Shown here piece by piece: positions 1-13,170 of a DNA stretch of 64,000 bases (positions are counted from its first letter, which is position 1; each line of letters opens with the position of its first letter). The position numbers and the translations under genes are program-made. Below the pieces are notes generated by a model. It saw nothing but the letters and a program-made list of their open reading frames with translations, did not search any database and was not told where the DNA came from. The stretch lies in the NCBI GenBank assembly GCA_037833965.1, contig AP031352.1:15852501-15916500 (forward strand). Reading direction: 5' to 3'. Source of the DNA: Marchantia polymorpha subsp. ruderalis. Lineage: Eukaryota > Streptophyta > Marchantiopsida > Marchantiales > Marchantiaceae.

Positions 1-1042
1 AGTTTATCACTCTGTTTACAAAAGTACAGTTATGGTTGACAGTGTACCTTAGATATGTAGGTCTTTCGAAATTTTATTCCTCTGAGAGGCCAGGTAGGAC
101 AAAATGGTTGGTCTTAGACCTGGATTGCATTCTAGCGTGACCTCAAACAGATACTCTGTACACTAACACTTCAACACAAGAGATGTTACCATCACTAATG
201 CAGACAAACTCAACTTCTCTAATCACAAAACAATCAAAATCAGAAAACACAAGCTTTAGAGAATCAATAACACAAATGTTGTTTATATTGTCCTTCTTGT
301 CTATCCTCTTCGTTTTCCTCTATCACGATCAGGAGATCTCGAAGACAAGTGAGCAGTTCGAGCAGATCATGACAAAAACTGGTTACAAAGCCAACGTGAT
401 TTCCTGCATTCAAGCTGATGAGTTGCTGATCATTCCAGACTCTAATCTAATTTTATAAAAACGTACATAATTGATAACAGTGGACATTTCAAATAGAAAT
501 TATAGTCTGATTTTTAGTTCGTGTACAGTAAGAAAGTCGAAAATAAACAAATAAAATTTAAATTTTAGCAAATATCTGAAAATTTTCATTCAAAATTATG
601 AACAAAAATTAGAATCATGATATTTATTTATGCTTGATTAGTATGATATAAAAGTAATGAGAGAAATTTAAATAATATTTTTCCTTATTCATCATTAAAA
701 AAAATTGCGCTGAATTATAAAAAGGTTTATTTCATTATAATGACAATATCCTGTTAAGATTTGAAATGTTCTATTCTTCAAAATTCTCTCTAAAGTCAAT
801 ATTTTGAAAAAATCATATATTTAATCATATTTATATTATTATTTAATCACATTTATCGCTGTACGATACACTAGTATTACGAAACGTGTTAATTTGCATA
901 CTTAATTTTGACTATTAGGTTTTTTTAAAGTATTGTATTTTTGAATACTAACACTGAGTGTTATATACAATTAGATTAAGTTAGCTTGTTTAATGTACAT
1001 GTTCATCATTACACATGAATTTGTATATTTATTTAACTCCTC

Positions 1043-1075
<33 letters not shown>

Positions 1076-1080
1076 AAGTT
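1..1080. other. AT-rich DNA, no recognised gene
   Basis: The stretch is strongly AT-rich from about 450 onward. A 91-codon open frame at 183-458 (+) has a short hydrophobic segment in its middle, but I do not recognise it. It has no visible splice or family signal, so I do not call it a gene. It could be a relic of an old mobile element. Confidence 0.5.
1046..1073. repeat. (TA)n microsatellite
   Basis: An uninterrupted run of alternating T and A of roughly 14 units lies in AT-rich DNA. It is a simple repeat likely to vary in length between individuals. Confidence 0.9.
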
Positions 1081-1616
1081 AAAAAATTTCAATAGTTTTA
1101 AGATGGGTTTTTTTGGTAATTGCAACTGGAGTTACTGAAATTATAAAAATCATTCAAGGAAAAGGATCTGAGAGTAACAGCTTCCAGTGCCCAAGATATC
1201 CATTTGGGACCTGAAGTTGACATTCTAATCCAGTTTAGAATACTGTACACGGAATGAAACCTCTGCAAGTCGTTCAGATTTTCGTGATCACGTTGATGAT
1301 CGTGGAACTCCGAAGAGTCGAGAGGTGATGAATTTTAGACGATCAATACTCCGGCTCAGATGTACGCCACGGGTACTCGTGGACGTAGCCGTATGTACAG
1401 GGGTCAATCGTATGAGAATTCCAGGGACTCGCTGACTGAATCAGATGGCTGTAAAAAGGCCCTGCTGCCGGTTGCAAGTCGAGGGTGCGGGATTTAAAGG
1501 AAGGTCCAAACTGTGCATTTGTTGCACGACTTACTTTTCACTAGTGACAGCTACTTCGACACTGCTGGCTACGGCCATCTTCCTGAACCTGACCAGACCT
1601 CTGAAGTGGCAGGCCT

Positions 1617-1815
1617 AGCTCACCTAGAAGCGTTTTAATGTAGGCTTTTGCTACAAATTTGGGACGTGCTCGATTCTGAATACTCTCTGATATAGATGCT
1701 CTCGATAACAGATGAACCTTTGCCGGACCACACTCTTCTCGCTCAGCTAGAAGGGAACTAATTTCTGCTTTTGTATCAGCCGTGGGACGTGTTCGATTCT
1801 GAATGCTCTCCGAGT
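1617..1815. repeat. Two diverged tandem copies, about 125-bp period
   Basis: The segment around 1617-1692 and the segment around 1742-1815 share the order 'CTAGAAG', then 'GCTTTTG', then 'GGGACGTG', then 'TCGATTCTGAA' followed by 'CTCTC'. They differ by scattered substitutions. No coding frame is shared convincingly between the copies, so this is an old non-coding tandem duplication. Confidence 0.65.
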
Positions 1816-2087
1816 GATGGGTACCGCGTACGCCGTATTCACCCCAAAAAGCGTCACTGGATAAGAGTACACATGTTGACCACTTGTTACAGAAGTGGTA
1901 CTAAGTTTAATCTGAGCTGAAGTGCAAACCCTCGCTTAATTTGCCTTCGTCACAGAGTACAATTCCGAGAGATGCTAAAGTCGAATTGACAGGAAAAAGC
2001 TGGAGGAAGGTCAAATGAGAATAACGTACATGGTACCAGCAAAGATTTTTTGGGTGTGCGAGTGAGCAAACATGAATGTAGCTATGG

Positions 2088-2124
2088 TGCCCTAGCATGG
2101 TGTGTGTGGCACCATGCTAGGGCA
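2088..2124. repeat. 15-bp perfect inverted repeat, 7-nt loop
   Basis: Positions 2088-2102 are exactly complementary to 2110-2124, with loop 2103-2109 (TGTGTGG). The arm contains GCCCTAGCATGGTG. The stem is GC-rich, so a very stable hairpin could form in DNA or RNA. No gene is recognised beside it and its role is unknown. It may be the core of a foldback or MITE-type element. Confidence 0.85.
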
Positions 2125-4080
2125 GCTGCCTTACCTTGTCTGCCTTGCGGGTTTGGATGGGGGAGTGGCTCGTCTCGTCAAACAAACACTGGCATTCTTA
2201 AGCATTCAAGAATTGCACGTGATTTGTCTTTTGACTGAGCCTTTCAACAGAAGAGGCCGTATACAAATATCCCTTAAAAGTGGTTTTTTTCGACGAAAAA
2301 GCTTCCAAGAGGACTAAATCTAAGACCCACAATATCATGTTCTGCTGAAGATTCCTCTGCTATGTGCCATGCACATGGCAGGAATATCGATTACAAAGTT
2401 ACCTCTTCGTCCATCTGAGATCTACAGCGTTTGATTCCGCGGTCTCAGTCACTCCTTGTGTCGACCAAGTTCTCCACGACCCTGCCTCCAATCTTACTTT
2501 CGAATCGTTGTAATTTTTTTGTGCTTTCGTTTTCCATTGTTCGACGTCTTCCCATACAGCATGTTTCAGTAGATTCTTTAGTGCACAAACACTTCTTCGA
2601 CCGATTTTCGGCACAACCCGATACATCCATCATTGTCCCTGTGCCTCATGATTGGCCAGTTCCCCAATTAATGAGTCCTCTAGTGTAAAGGTTTGCATCT
2701 CTTGATCCAACGGAACGTGGACGATCGAGTTACAGTTACTTACATGTTATGCGCTCTGTTTTCTGTGACACGATTTGCAATCTCAAATTGGATGATGCTG
2801 TCCGGGGATTTCGGGTCGAGAAATAACAACTGGATTTTGATTTGAACATGGGGACCTCCTGGGGCACTAGTATTAGGCCTGTCGGCCGATTCTAAGTTGG
2901 CAATGTTTATAGAGTAAAATTTACCTCTGTATATGCTCACTTGATGCAGCCGTTTGATCAGCTGTGGAAAGCATTCACCACTAATTATCGACGTTGCAGA
3001 GCCCTTCGTTCGTCGTTTCGGCTTTGTATCTGCACTGAAAACCGTCAGAGTTCCCCAAGAGACAAGCTAGTAATGAATTGTCGTCACTTAAATACTCGTG
3101 TTTCTCCATCCTTCGCAAATTTCTCGTTGATGATACTTAATGCACTCATGTGAAGAATATGGATTTGCAAATTCCACTATGAACCACTCTCAAATGCATA
3201 GCTCGGAAATGGCATTGCTTGCGCGGCAGCTTGTCGAGGCTGCCTAAGGAGTCATGCATGTATGAAATTGGTGAAATCCTCAGCCCTCGTTTCCGCGCCT
3301 CTGGGTCTAGGAAAAGGTGGAGCTGCAAGACACCGACTGAGCTGATGATCCAAAATCCAACCCTGGGGTTGGGCCCAGTTTGGCACAGGAGATCCATAAG
3401 CACGTCGTGTACCCGACCTGTCAAACTTGTCCAATCGCTGCCAAGCCCAGAGCCAAAGCCGGCTCGGTCGAAATATGTGCTTTTACCACTTGCCCCATTG
3501 GTCCAATACCACTCTTTTTCTTCTTCCGTCCGGGAATGTGCCCTCCATCATGACATCTGCCTCTATCCTTCTGGCCCTCGGACCTGGGCCGTTCAACGAT
3601 TTGCTTTTCCTTGCAATGTGCCTAGCCGAAGTTGCGAGTAGGGCCTGTAAGTTGCGGATACTTTTCACTCTCACTTTACAGAGTCTCTAAACGATCGAAA
3701 AGCCTTCCATTTCTGGATGGCTCGAGTTCATTCGCTTCTGGGGTCCGATGATGTCAACACAGTGTTCTAATGTAAACCTTGCATGTTCATGTCCTTCGAT
3801 ACGTCTGCAGTTGGGTAGCCTCCAGATGTGTGACGTGACTATCGTCGTTGGAGTTTAATTCGATGCGTTTAAGTCCAGAGTGCTTCGGACAACCGCCCCA
3901 TCACATGATGCTGAGTTGCTCTTTTCTACACGTTCGCTCCATGCTGATGAATTGCTTGATGACTCAACGTGCTACAGCCTCGTCTCGGTCAAAAGATGAA
4001 CTCGACGAGGATACCTCGATTCCTCTTGGCCTCAGAGTTCCTTCGCGTTCCTATCGTCTCCGATTTACAACACGGTAAAC

Positions 4081-6300
4081 CAATCGAGAAAGATAGACAT
4101 AATCAATCCATTATTAAACCTTATTCATAAAAAACGGAATGTTGAACTCTGCAAATCTTAGATGAACAATTTTGCAAGGGATTTCTAGATTATCTACTTA
4201 CTCATCACTGGAAATTCTTTCATATCAAACAACAGTCTTCAAAGGTTGCATGAGAAGTGAATGAATCACACTGTATGAAAAATAATTTTTTATATAAAAT
4301 GACTTATTATGAAGGACATGTTTTCTACCAAATTCTCTATGATATATCTTGACCATCAGATTTTTTCCAGCAAGATTTCAACCTACCCCCTAAAATAAAG
4401 CAAATTGGAAGTGACGTTATATATGTTTCAGTTGCATCTGGAAAATAAAGAACAATATCCATATCTTCCAAATATATGGAGTTCATAACTAACGTTGTTT
4501 TGACTATCCATGCGATGACATTCATTCACTCCTCATTCAACCTTTGTTGAGTGAAAATATATTTCAATGTTAGCCAAGTAGAAGGTGTAAATACTTTTAC
4601 AACATTGCTTGAAAGCTAAGAACAGTATATCTAAGATTGTAGAGCTCACCTCTTGATTGTATATGAATTAGATTTAATTATGATAAGCTTTGATATAGAC
4701 AAACACCCATGGATGAAACAAAGGGGATAAGATCGGGCTAGGCCGAGTAGCAGAAAATGTAGTACTCCACCTACACAAAACAGTCGTCTATTGTGACAAG
4801 CCGAGAGATCAGTAACGGAGTCCTGTGACAAGCTGGTGAAATTTGGGCAAACGACGCGAATGAGCAGAGGACCCAGAAGCAGAACTCCGCACAACATGTG
4901 AATGATCGGAAAGAAGATGTGATCAAGGGAGCCGAACATCTTGGACTTGGTGGAATGCGTTCTGAAGCTTGAGTTTTATGAAGTAATCCGATTTGCATGC
5001 ACTCAAAGAAGACACAACAAAGATTTTTGAAACAGCTTGAACTTTATGATACGTGAGCAAGTCACGTTGACTAGTTGGGTCGCATGAAATAACAAAATGC
5101 AGCAGCCGCTCCAAATCCACAAGTCAATCATTTCACTGCATGGCCGATGAGCATAAATAGGTCTCGTGGATGGGGCCTTCTAAAAATGTCACAGGGCCAA
5201 CTGACGGGAAGTATAAGACGAGGAATCCAGAGTCTAGGTTGAGAAACGTAGTGATGACATAAGGATGATGGATGACTCACGGTTTCAGTTCGTTTGGATG
5301 AAAATAAAGACAATTCTTGAGATATGTTAGATCAATTGATTGTTAGTGTTGGATCTGCAGTTCAAAGCTGTGGGTCCTTGGTTGCATAATGGAACTCGTG
5401 GTGATAAGGTAGGCGGACACTAGGTCTGCTCTAGATGCGCAAGGTTTTGTTACCTGCAGGAGACATTCCAGGTGATTATCAAAAATCTATTGAGCAAAAA
5501 GAATATTTACCTTGTCAACGTTAAACATTAAATATATATATATGTATATCAAATTTAATATGAAAATTCAGAAAATATTTTTATTACGGCAAATGGGCAA
5601 ATGAAAAGGGGAAAATGTCATGACGAAAATATTCAAGTCTATATTCGCGAGCATTAGGCTTTGGATCCATCACTTTTCCAGCCCTGCTTGCTTTGAGGAG
5701 TCTTCAGTATGTACATGACTGAGAAGACACTGGAATTGTTGAACAATGTGATGACTCATTGCTGATCAAATCAATGTCATGTGTACACGTTACAGAAACA
5801 TGTTGTCTCGCCACAATATTCGTTCTCAGCTCGAACGGGGATGTGTAGATCCAGCAGAAAATCTACATATAATCTAATCGGAATCCAGGGAACTCTTTCA
5901 AGATCTTCCTCTGTTGACTTAGCTCAGCTCCAAGATGTTGCCAAGCTTCAAGCTCCACTGTAGCGAAGACTCTTGATCTTTTCATTGATCACTTTGATTC
6001 GGCTGTTAATTAATGGAATCGATAAAAGGTCATTTTACCGAACATGTGCAAAACAAAGGCGAAAAAGAAGGAGACATATATACGAACGGAAAAACACGCA
6101 TGCTTTGGGAAGTATCACAGGAGCCACGAACCAAGCAACTATGGAACGATGAAGAAATCATATCAGTTTTGACACAATGCAAACATGATTGAAGTGCCGT
6201 ACGAATTAGGCCCTTCCAGATTCCCCATATCAAAGATTATTCACCGGTCACCAAGGGAATCGCGATGGTTTCATACCTCGAGAGTACGAACTACTTACGG
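4081..6300. other. Unannotated intergenic DNA
   Basis: GC content is mixed and open frames are short and overlapping. I see no protein family, tRNA or long repeat here. Around 5520-5580 the sequence becomes AT-rich with short TA runs. Confidence 0.5.
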
Positions 6301-7560
6301 TAGTCTTCCGCGCACAATTCCTCAATCCATGTCAAGAAAACACTTCTCACCGGAAGTGTTCGAAGCTCGAACGCTGCGCCAGAGGATAGCGGGCCAGGAC
6401 TGCGCTGGGCAGCAGGAAGGGTTAGACCTACGATTCGCGGATATGCAGAGGAACCTATGCGAAGATATTTAATCCTTCCGCGGATTCTCCAGAATCTCCC
6501 CCGATCGGATTGATCGGCTGGCATGTTCCGTGGACTTCGAACCAGCGCAGACAAGGAAGGAAGCAAGGAAGAAGAAAATGGTCTAGGGCGAGAAAAATCC
6601 CGACGCCAACGAGAGATGGCGCAAGAGGCCGAGCGAGAGCGAGGTTGCTCTTAAAGATCCACATGCTCGCCACAACGCAAGGATTGCGAGCTGCACGAAC
6701 GTAGCATTCACGGCATCTTGGCGCAGGGCAAGTACACGCGAGCTCGTCCCGGCTCCTCCTGACCGACGCAGGCGGGCAGGCAGGCGGGCGGGCGGGCGGG
6801 CGGGCAGGCAGGCGGGCAATAAATTCAAAAAGTGGCGCTCCGCGGCCAGGCCATCTTATCTGGCAGAGGCGAGCGCCAAAACGGGCGATACTTGGCTCGC
6901 GGTGGACGGGGCCGGCCGCGACCGGTCGAGCTGGTAGCCGCGGGGTCGCGCATGTTCGGGTGCCCGATTTGGCACGTGAGTCGCAGGCCGGCCAAAAGGG
7001 AATGAGGAGGAGTATACGTCCACGGGCCGAGACGAGCTGGAGCGACGAGAAGTGAAGAGTTGGTGATGCTCACAGCTCGCCGTCCGTACCTGTCTGTCAT
7101 GTCAGCGGAGGAGCGCGAAGGAGTCGGAGGAGTCCCGGGGCGCGGCTGCAAATAGCGACTGGTCAGTGGCCGCACTCGGTATTGGTAGCCTCTTATTGGA
7201 CGAGCCGAGGCAAAACCTTTGCTAAATGCAGAATAAGATCCTGAAAAGTCGACACCGAGATCTCGCAGCGATTTCTCGGACTGTGCTTGCACCGAAGATT
7301 TCTTTCTGTCGCGGTTTTGTCGTCTTCTGCCCCGACGGTTGCTGGCTTCTGTTGTCCTAGACTCTTTTTCCAGCCGGAGCTTCGAGTCCTACGCTCCGCC
7401 CTCCGGGTCCTGCAAGTTGACCTCGCGTTTCTCTCACGTTGACATTACGGGCTGCACCCGGTCGTGGACTCTCGCACCGGCTGGCCGTCGCGCGTTGCGG
7501 GCGCTCGTCCCTGGCCAATCCTGACAATTTTCCTATTTCTTAGCTACAGGCATCGATATA
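6301..7560. other. Orphan GC-rich island
   Basis: About 1.2 kb of GC-rich, CpG-containing DNA lies between AT-rich blocks. It resembles in composition the promoter and leader regions of the two real genes in this window. It holds a GGGC-type simple repeat (6769-6818) and an inverted CCAAT (ATTGG) near 7195, but no open frame with recognisable protein homology. It may be the promoter or first exon of a non-coding or lost gene. That is an inference from composition only. Confidence 0.4.
6769..6818. repeat. (GGGC/GGCA)n simple repeat
   Basis: About 50 bp are made of four-base units GGGC and GGCA in tandem. The G-runs of three on the plus strand could form a G-quadruplex. Confidence 0.85.
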
Positions 7561-10500
7561 TTTAGGCCATCCCTCCCTTCCTTTGGCCTTTTCCGCTTCT
7601 TTGCACGGAAAAAATCTCATACATTCCAAATGAATGTTTTTTTCCGCATATGGACTTTCTCTGGGAAATTCCTCAAATTAACTTTGATGCTAATATTCAT
7701 CAGATTATCTTTCTAAACTATTTTCTCGAGATATACAGCTGTAGGATTGTTCTTATGGTTGGATTAATCTTCAAAAGAGTTGACCAGTCTAACCTTCCAA
7801 GTTATAATCTATTGCACATTCAGGACTTATTTCTAATAGACTTGGTTCAAAATTGATCTCATGCCAGCTATGCACCATCGTGTGATAGCATTTTAATCAA
7901 AATGTAAAGAGAATTTTCTGAAAAGATTAATGCAAATATTTTTTGGCATATATTTGAAACTAGTATTGAAAAAAATATGGAGATTTATGATTATTACATT
8001 AAAAATTCAAAAACCACCGAAAAAAGTACATCGCATCTATAAAGATAATATAAAAAAATTATAAAGATAATACCCAATAAAGATAATGTAGCTATTGGTA
8101 AATAGTCCCAATAGCTACATAATCATAAGTATAAAATGCAACAATTCTTTGAAATTTGTGAACTATATAGATAAGAAAAGGTTCTACACAACTAAATAAC
8201 AATCTTGTATGCATAGATAATGTGCGTATTTTATCATATAGCATCGAGATGTGATTCAGTAAAGCAATTGAAACATTTTGCATGTGATTTGTTTTGCAAC
8301 CAAATAAGTGATATTATAGCTTTCTATTATGTTTTTTTTTTTTTTGCAATATCTCACAGAATTCACAGCTTCAAAAAGATAAATTTATGCATATTATTAC
8401 AAAAAGTTACTTTGGTTTTCAATCTTGATATATTAAACCATTATGTATGATTAATTCTTCCTGAACATGTTATAATTTTGTAAACATGCACTCTGAAATT
8501 TTAAAAAAATTCCATAATTTTTTATCAATTTAAAATGTTAGAGTTAACTTTGATATATTCATTATCACCATGGCTTTTAAAGAAACCTCAATAATATCAA
8601 TTATTGTGAATTGTTTCACATAATTATAATAATCAATAATCGTATACTCAATGATACAAGAAATCAAACATGACAGCAATATAAATAAAATATAATCAAT
8701 GTGAAGATTAAAATAAATTATTATCAAGCAATATGAATAATCCTATACCAAGATTGAAGTACAACTTTTTTCAAAATGTTGACATTTGAAACAAATATTT
8801 TGGATACTTCTACAAATTTAATATCCAAAATATGTTTGCCAATATCATACAATACTATTGAAATCAACATATCTATAAACATAACTATGTATTATAATTT
8901 CATATTATCTTCATAAAAAACTTTCATTAAGAAAATGATTTATTTTGATCAAATCGTTTCACTAATAATCTTTATGATGAACCATTACAGCTTTAAAAAT
9001 GTGATATGATTTTTTAGTGAAATTTCAATGATGAATTATAATATTCATAATATATATAATAAAGCTTTCAGATTTCATTATTATTTTTTAAAATATTTGA
9101 ACTTGTAAGATTATATTTATGTTACACATTTTTTATAAATATTATTACAATTTTTAAATTATAATATTATATAAAAAAATTGAAATATTATAATTCATTA
9201 ATTTACCAAAATATAAAATATAAAATTATTATATTTAAAAGAATTAATTTTTTTCATCTAGAATTTCATATTTTTTTTATGAAAATAGAAAACAAGATTA
9301 AATGTTAAAGATTTATAAAAAATAATGATTATTTGTATAAAAAATATTTTAAGATTTTTATCATAGTTTTTTGCTTATGATTTGATGTAAAATGACATAT
9401 GAAAAATTACCTTAATGATGATATCAGTCATATACACAAGATGAAGTTTTCACTAATTTAATTATTCTATAACTTATTCAATATCTTATCCAAGACAAAG
9501 ATAAGCTAATGAGTATTATTATGTAGCTTAACTTGAGAATCAACAGATAGATAAACTTAAAAATAGTATTGTTTGCAGCCCTTCTTTAAATGTTCTCATG
9601 TAGCTTTCATATTTCTATGTGAAGCAAAAAAATTTAATATATAGTGAAAATGTCATCATGATAAGACATTTCATCAAAATTTTAAAAATGGCTCGTTAAT
9701 TGATAATCGAATGATTAGGCTTGCAAATGTAATTCATAACATGAGAGATTATAAAATGGTAGTGAACATGACAATCTAATTTTAATGAACTGCAAAATTA
9801 ATCTGATGCTAATTCCTTTCACTACTCATCTGAAATATATTTCATTATGAAGATGAAACTTTCATTGTGTGTTAATTTAAGTTGTAATATTAGACATCAA
9901 TGTAAATATGAAATTAAATTGTGGGTGATTCAATCATGATAATTTATTTGTGTATCTTATCTATGTGAATCTTAGTCCGTTAAAAAACGAAACGTTAATA
10001 CATGCAAACTTATTGTATATTGTATCATGTATGACTTAGAGCAAAGAAGAGTCAAGTTATAACTAGCAAAAAATAAATGATGATATCCTATCAGGTCTCC
10101 AGCTGTGATAAATATGCTAACTTAAAAAACTTCGACTAATATTTATCTCAATCAGCTTTGTCTCCATAGAGGCAATGCAACAGGAAAAGTGACTGGAAAA
10201 ATTTTGTGCTGATGTGATTTTAAAATCATTTCATTCCTTTTCTACCTTCTTCTTATCACGCATAGTTTCTTGTCTGTCCTAAGCTCTGCAATAAATATTT
10301 GTTTAGCTATGTCAGTATATTTCCGTAGTAGATTGATTCAATCTATGTGAACTGCACCTTATGCAATTTTATGAATCATAAAAATATAAATTTTCAACAG
10401 AGAGGCAGGCCTTATGCAATTCAATGCGAAACACGAATTTGGTCTCAAACTTGTTTTTACACTAAGTTTGTTTTACCTGAGGATATAATTACTGTATTGG

Positions 10501-11200
10501 TCACCAACTTCAGCTAGACCTTGCTCTAAATAAAGGTTGATATAGGGGAAACCGTCGTTTATGTCAACAAGTAAGTATTCTTCACGATTGTTCGTATTGT
10601 TCGTCTTGTCCATTCAAATCATGTAAAGTAATGGTAAGGACTGCGTTTCTTGACTATTGTCAAGCATACACAGGTGAAAATAAGAACGGACTGTTAGGGC
10701 CAATGATCAAATGCGACCAAATGATTAAAACTGCCCATGAATAGTGCTAGGTGATAGCTTAAACTTGCAGAGGAATGATAATTTGTCTCTCAAGTTCCAG
10801 CTTCCTTCCAGGGGTTATGGTTGGAGCTCCCTCGAAACGTACGCCACCAAAGAATTTTTTTGTAACAATCGGCCATCTGTAGAGCACAATAATATTTAAG
10901 AGTCGTAGTTGATAGAGCTTGCGTTGTTTTATTTTTGGTTTGGGAGTATTAGGTCATCGAGGTAGATATGTATTATACATGCGAAATAATATCGAAATGA
11001 GTAGTTATCATGCAAATAAAAAATCAAATTATAAAATAAAAACGTAGTAAACTAATCGTTGTATTTGATTGAACTTAGAACTGGGTAAAACTGAGCACAC
11101 TAAAGCACACTATTCTAAATTGCGTGGATATTTTTTCATTACTATATGGAGTACTCTGATTTTGATATAGAACATACACAGCTCTAGAGAAAACACAAAT
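7561..11200. other. Very AT-rich gene-poor block
   Basis: Roughly 75-80% A+T, densest at 8.0-9.6 kb. It contains only short, low-complexity open frames. I recognise no gene or mobile-element domain. The composition is like the other AT-rich blocks in the window (37.3-38.5 and 61.7-64 kb). Confidence 0.6.
8086..8120. repeat. 13-bp perfect inverted repeat
   Basis: Positions 8086-8098 (ATGTAGCTATTGG) are exactly complementary to 8108-8120, separated by nine bases. It lies in very AT-rich DNA and has no associated gene. Confidence 0.8.
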
Positions 11201-11250
11201 TGGTGCAATCCCCCATGAACGCACGCACGGTAGGTGATTGATTTCAATGG

Positions 11251-11460
11251 GGACGGACTGAAAACAGCGAATCACGAGTCGCGGACCAGGACGACGAGGC
11301 TGATGCCGCCAAGTTTGGGGGTTAGGTTGGCCAGGCTGCTGGACCGAGCTAGTGAACCCAGTCCACGGAGAAGAGCGAGGCACAAGGTCCCACAAGGGGC
11401 AGTAAAAATTCTGCAGGTGCGGGGAATGAGGCCGAAGCCTCATCAGGGTCTTCCCGTCTC
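11251..11460 (+). repeat. Upstream duplication, copy 1
   Basis: This about 210-bp block matches 12755-12965 in the same orientation. Shared anchors include CAGCGAATCACGAGTCGCG, GAGGCACAAGGTCCCACAA and GAATGAGGCCGAAGC, in the same order and similar spacing. The copies have diverged by substitutions and small indels, and copy 2 has extra bases in the middle. No protein is evident. Both copies lie upstream of the clock gene at 14.4 kb. Confidence 0.8.
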
Positions 11461-11800
11461 GTTGCTGTATCACACGGAACAATTCACGGATGTCGGAAAG
11501 AGAGCATGTGAGGAAAAGTGGGGTAACAAGGCCTCCAGAGCCATTGGTGATATCATGAGCCTTTGCGGGAGCCGTTTTCATCCTATTAATAGGGTTGGAG
11601 ACTTCAGTACAGACCCAGAGAGTCTTCAGGGGAGGGTCTTTCTACGGGTCGTCGACAGATGTGCGTCCGGCGTCGAGCGACTTCCCGATTCCCGATAGAC
11701 TCCTCCGTCGAGCTCGGATCGAGCGAATGATCATGGGTAACTGGGAGGGCAGGTCAAGGAGGAGGAGTAAACCGGATACAGCAGGTTACGCTGTATGAGA

Positions 11801-11809
11801 AGATATTTT
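11801..11809 (-). promoter_or_regulatory. Evening element (AAAATATCT)
   Basis: The exact nine-base evening element lies on the minus strand, about 2.6 kb upstream of the clock-gene start codon. In Arabidopsis this motif is bound by CCA1/LHY and REVEILLE MYB-like proteins, the same family as the gene downstream. A single match in AT-containing DNA can be chance, and the distance is large, so autoregulation is only a suggestion. Confidence 0.35.
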
Positions 11810-12572
11810 GCCTCTAAACCTCTTGTACTCGGATATGACAGAAAAGGATGAATTATTAATAGACTCACAAATTGGCCTCTTGTCACTTGTCACCAATATC
11901 AGTACAAACCTATGCATTAGAAATTCTTGTACGAATGTCTTCCTCGGATATTTTGACTGCGAATTGGTTTCAGGTGGTTTTTCCGTGAAGAAGAAAGACA
12001 TTCTTCCACGATGAGAAGAAACTAATGCTTGTAAGAAGGTGGCATACGATGCCTTCAGAAACTATTATTGGATTGAAGACAGTGCACTGGTAACTTGCCT
12101 CTCTCTGAATTCTCGAGCCATCAAATGCTTAGCAACGAACGAGGCCACCGGCTAAAATAAAACCGGGATAAGGCCGGGAAATCCCAAATCCGTTCCTGGT
12201 GTCAACGGATGCGGACATCCCGGCAGCGTAGCTGTTAGTGGGTTACAGAGCACACAGCGAGCCGCGATGGAGTAGACCACGGTTACGGAGCTGGAGGCAC
12301 CGATCTAGTTAGTGGAGGGAGGCGGAACCGCGAACTCTACAGTTGGCGGGCTTCTGGTCTCTCGCCACGCTCTGATTTTGGTTCTCCTCCGAAACCTCGG
12401 CTGAGGGTTAAGACTTGAAACGCGTCGAGGACGAGGAAGGTATGGCCGTATTGTAAGCCACTCTACCGGTAGGTACCCGGGAGTTCAGTAGAGAGGAACA
12501 GGTTGGCGAACTGCGGCGCCGCAGTCTTCGTGGCCGACGGCTTGCTGCTGGTTCTCAGGTTGTGGCGATGAC

Positions 12573-12601
12573 GGGTCGGGTCGGGTCGGGTCGGGTCGGG
12601 G
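12573..12601 (+). repeat. (GGGTC)n G-rich repeat
   Basis: About five tandem GGGTC units lie about 1.8 kb upstream of the clock-gene coding region. Each unit has a run of three Gs, so a G-quadruplex is possible on the plus strand. Confidence 0.85.
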
Positions 12602-12754
12602 GCGGGAGCCCGACCCGTGATGCCAGGCGGGTTCGGTTTACGGAGGGGAAGTGGAGGGAAAACGTGTAGCGATGCCATTGGCTGCCAAGCTGGTAGTTCT
12701 ACACCTTTCAATAGATTCTGGATAACCAGAGGAAATCAAAATCTACCAGACGGG

Positions 12755-12965
12755 ACGGACCGGAACCAGCGAATCACGAGTCGCGTACCCTGGAGGGCAG
12801 GACGAGGACGCCGGTGCCACCAAGTCTGGGGGTCGGCCAAGCGGGCCGTTGGGCCAGACTTGGCGAAGCGCTGCCAAAGAGCGCAGCGAGGCACAAGGTC
12901 CCACAACGGGGCAGTTAAAACTTAGCGGCCGCGGAGAATGAGGCCGAAGCTCGACAGGGGCGTGT
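12755..12965 (+). repeat. Upstream duplication, copy 2
   Basis: This is the second copy of the block at 11251-11460, about 1.5 kb downstream of it and in direct orientation. It is somewhat longer, with an insertion around the stretch rich in GGGCC and TTGGC. It ends shortly before the region that probably holds the transcription start of the clock gene. Confidence 0.8.
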
Positions 12966-13170
12966 TCCTCGCCGCTAAGCTTTCGCGCCCTGATATTAAC
13001 ATAACTGGTATGGGCCAATGCTGAAGCTGGAGATCCGACGCTGCAAGATGGATCCAGTGTACGAGATGTGGATATCTGTCCTTCCGATCGACAACCGTGG
13101 CGTGCGCGCATTGGAACTTACGGGCTGGATGCGTTTCTCTGCACAGGAGCCCGAGCCAGTGGCGCGCCGC

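Larger units (their letters stand above)
1081..4080. other. Mid-GC unannotated block
   Basis: This block is near 50% GC and contrasts with the AT-rich DNA on both sides. Short open frames occur on both strands and overlap each other (for example 3146-3690). None shows a domain, a consistent splice structure or a recognisable family. I read it as old intergenic DNA or mobile-element remains. It contains a diverged tandem duplication (1617-1815) and a strong hairpin (2088-2124), listed separately. Confidence 0.45.

Noticed and set aside
183-458. 91-codon frame with a hydrophobic segment
   Set aside because: No family, no splice context, and it lies in AT-rich repeat-like DNA. Could be a small gene, but nothing supports it.
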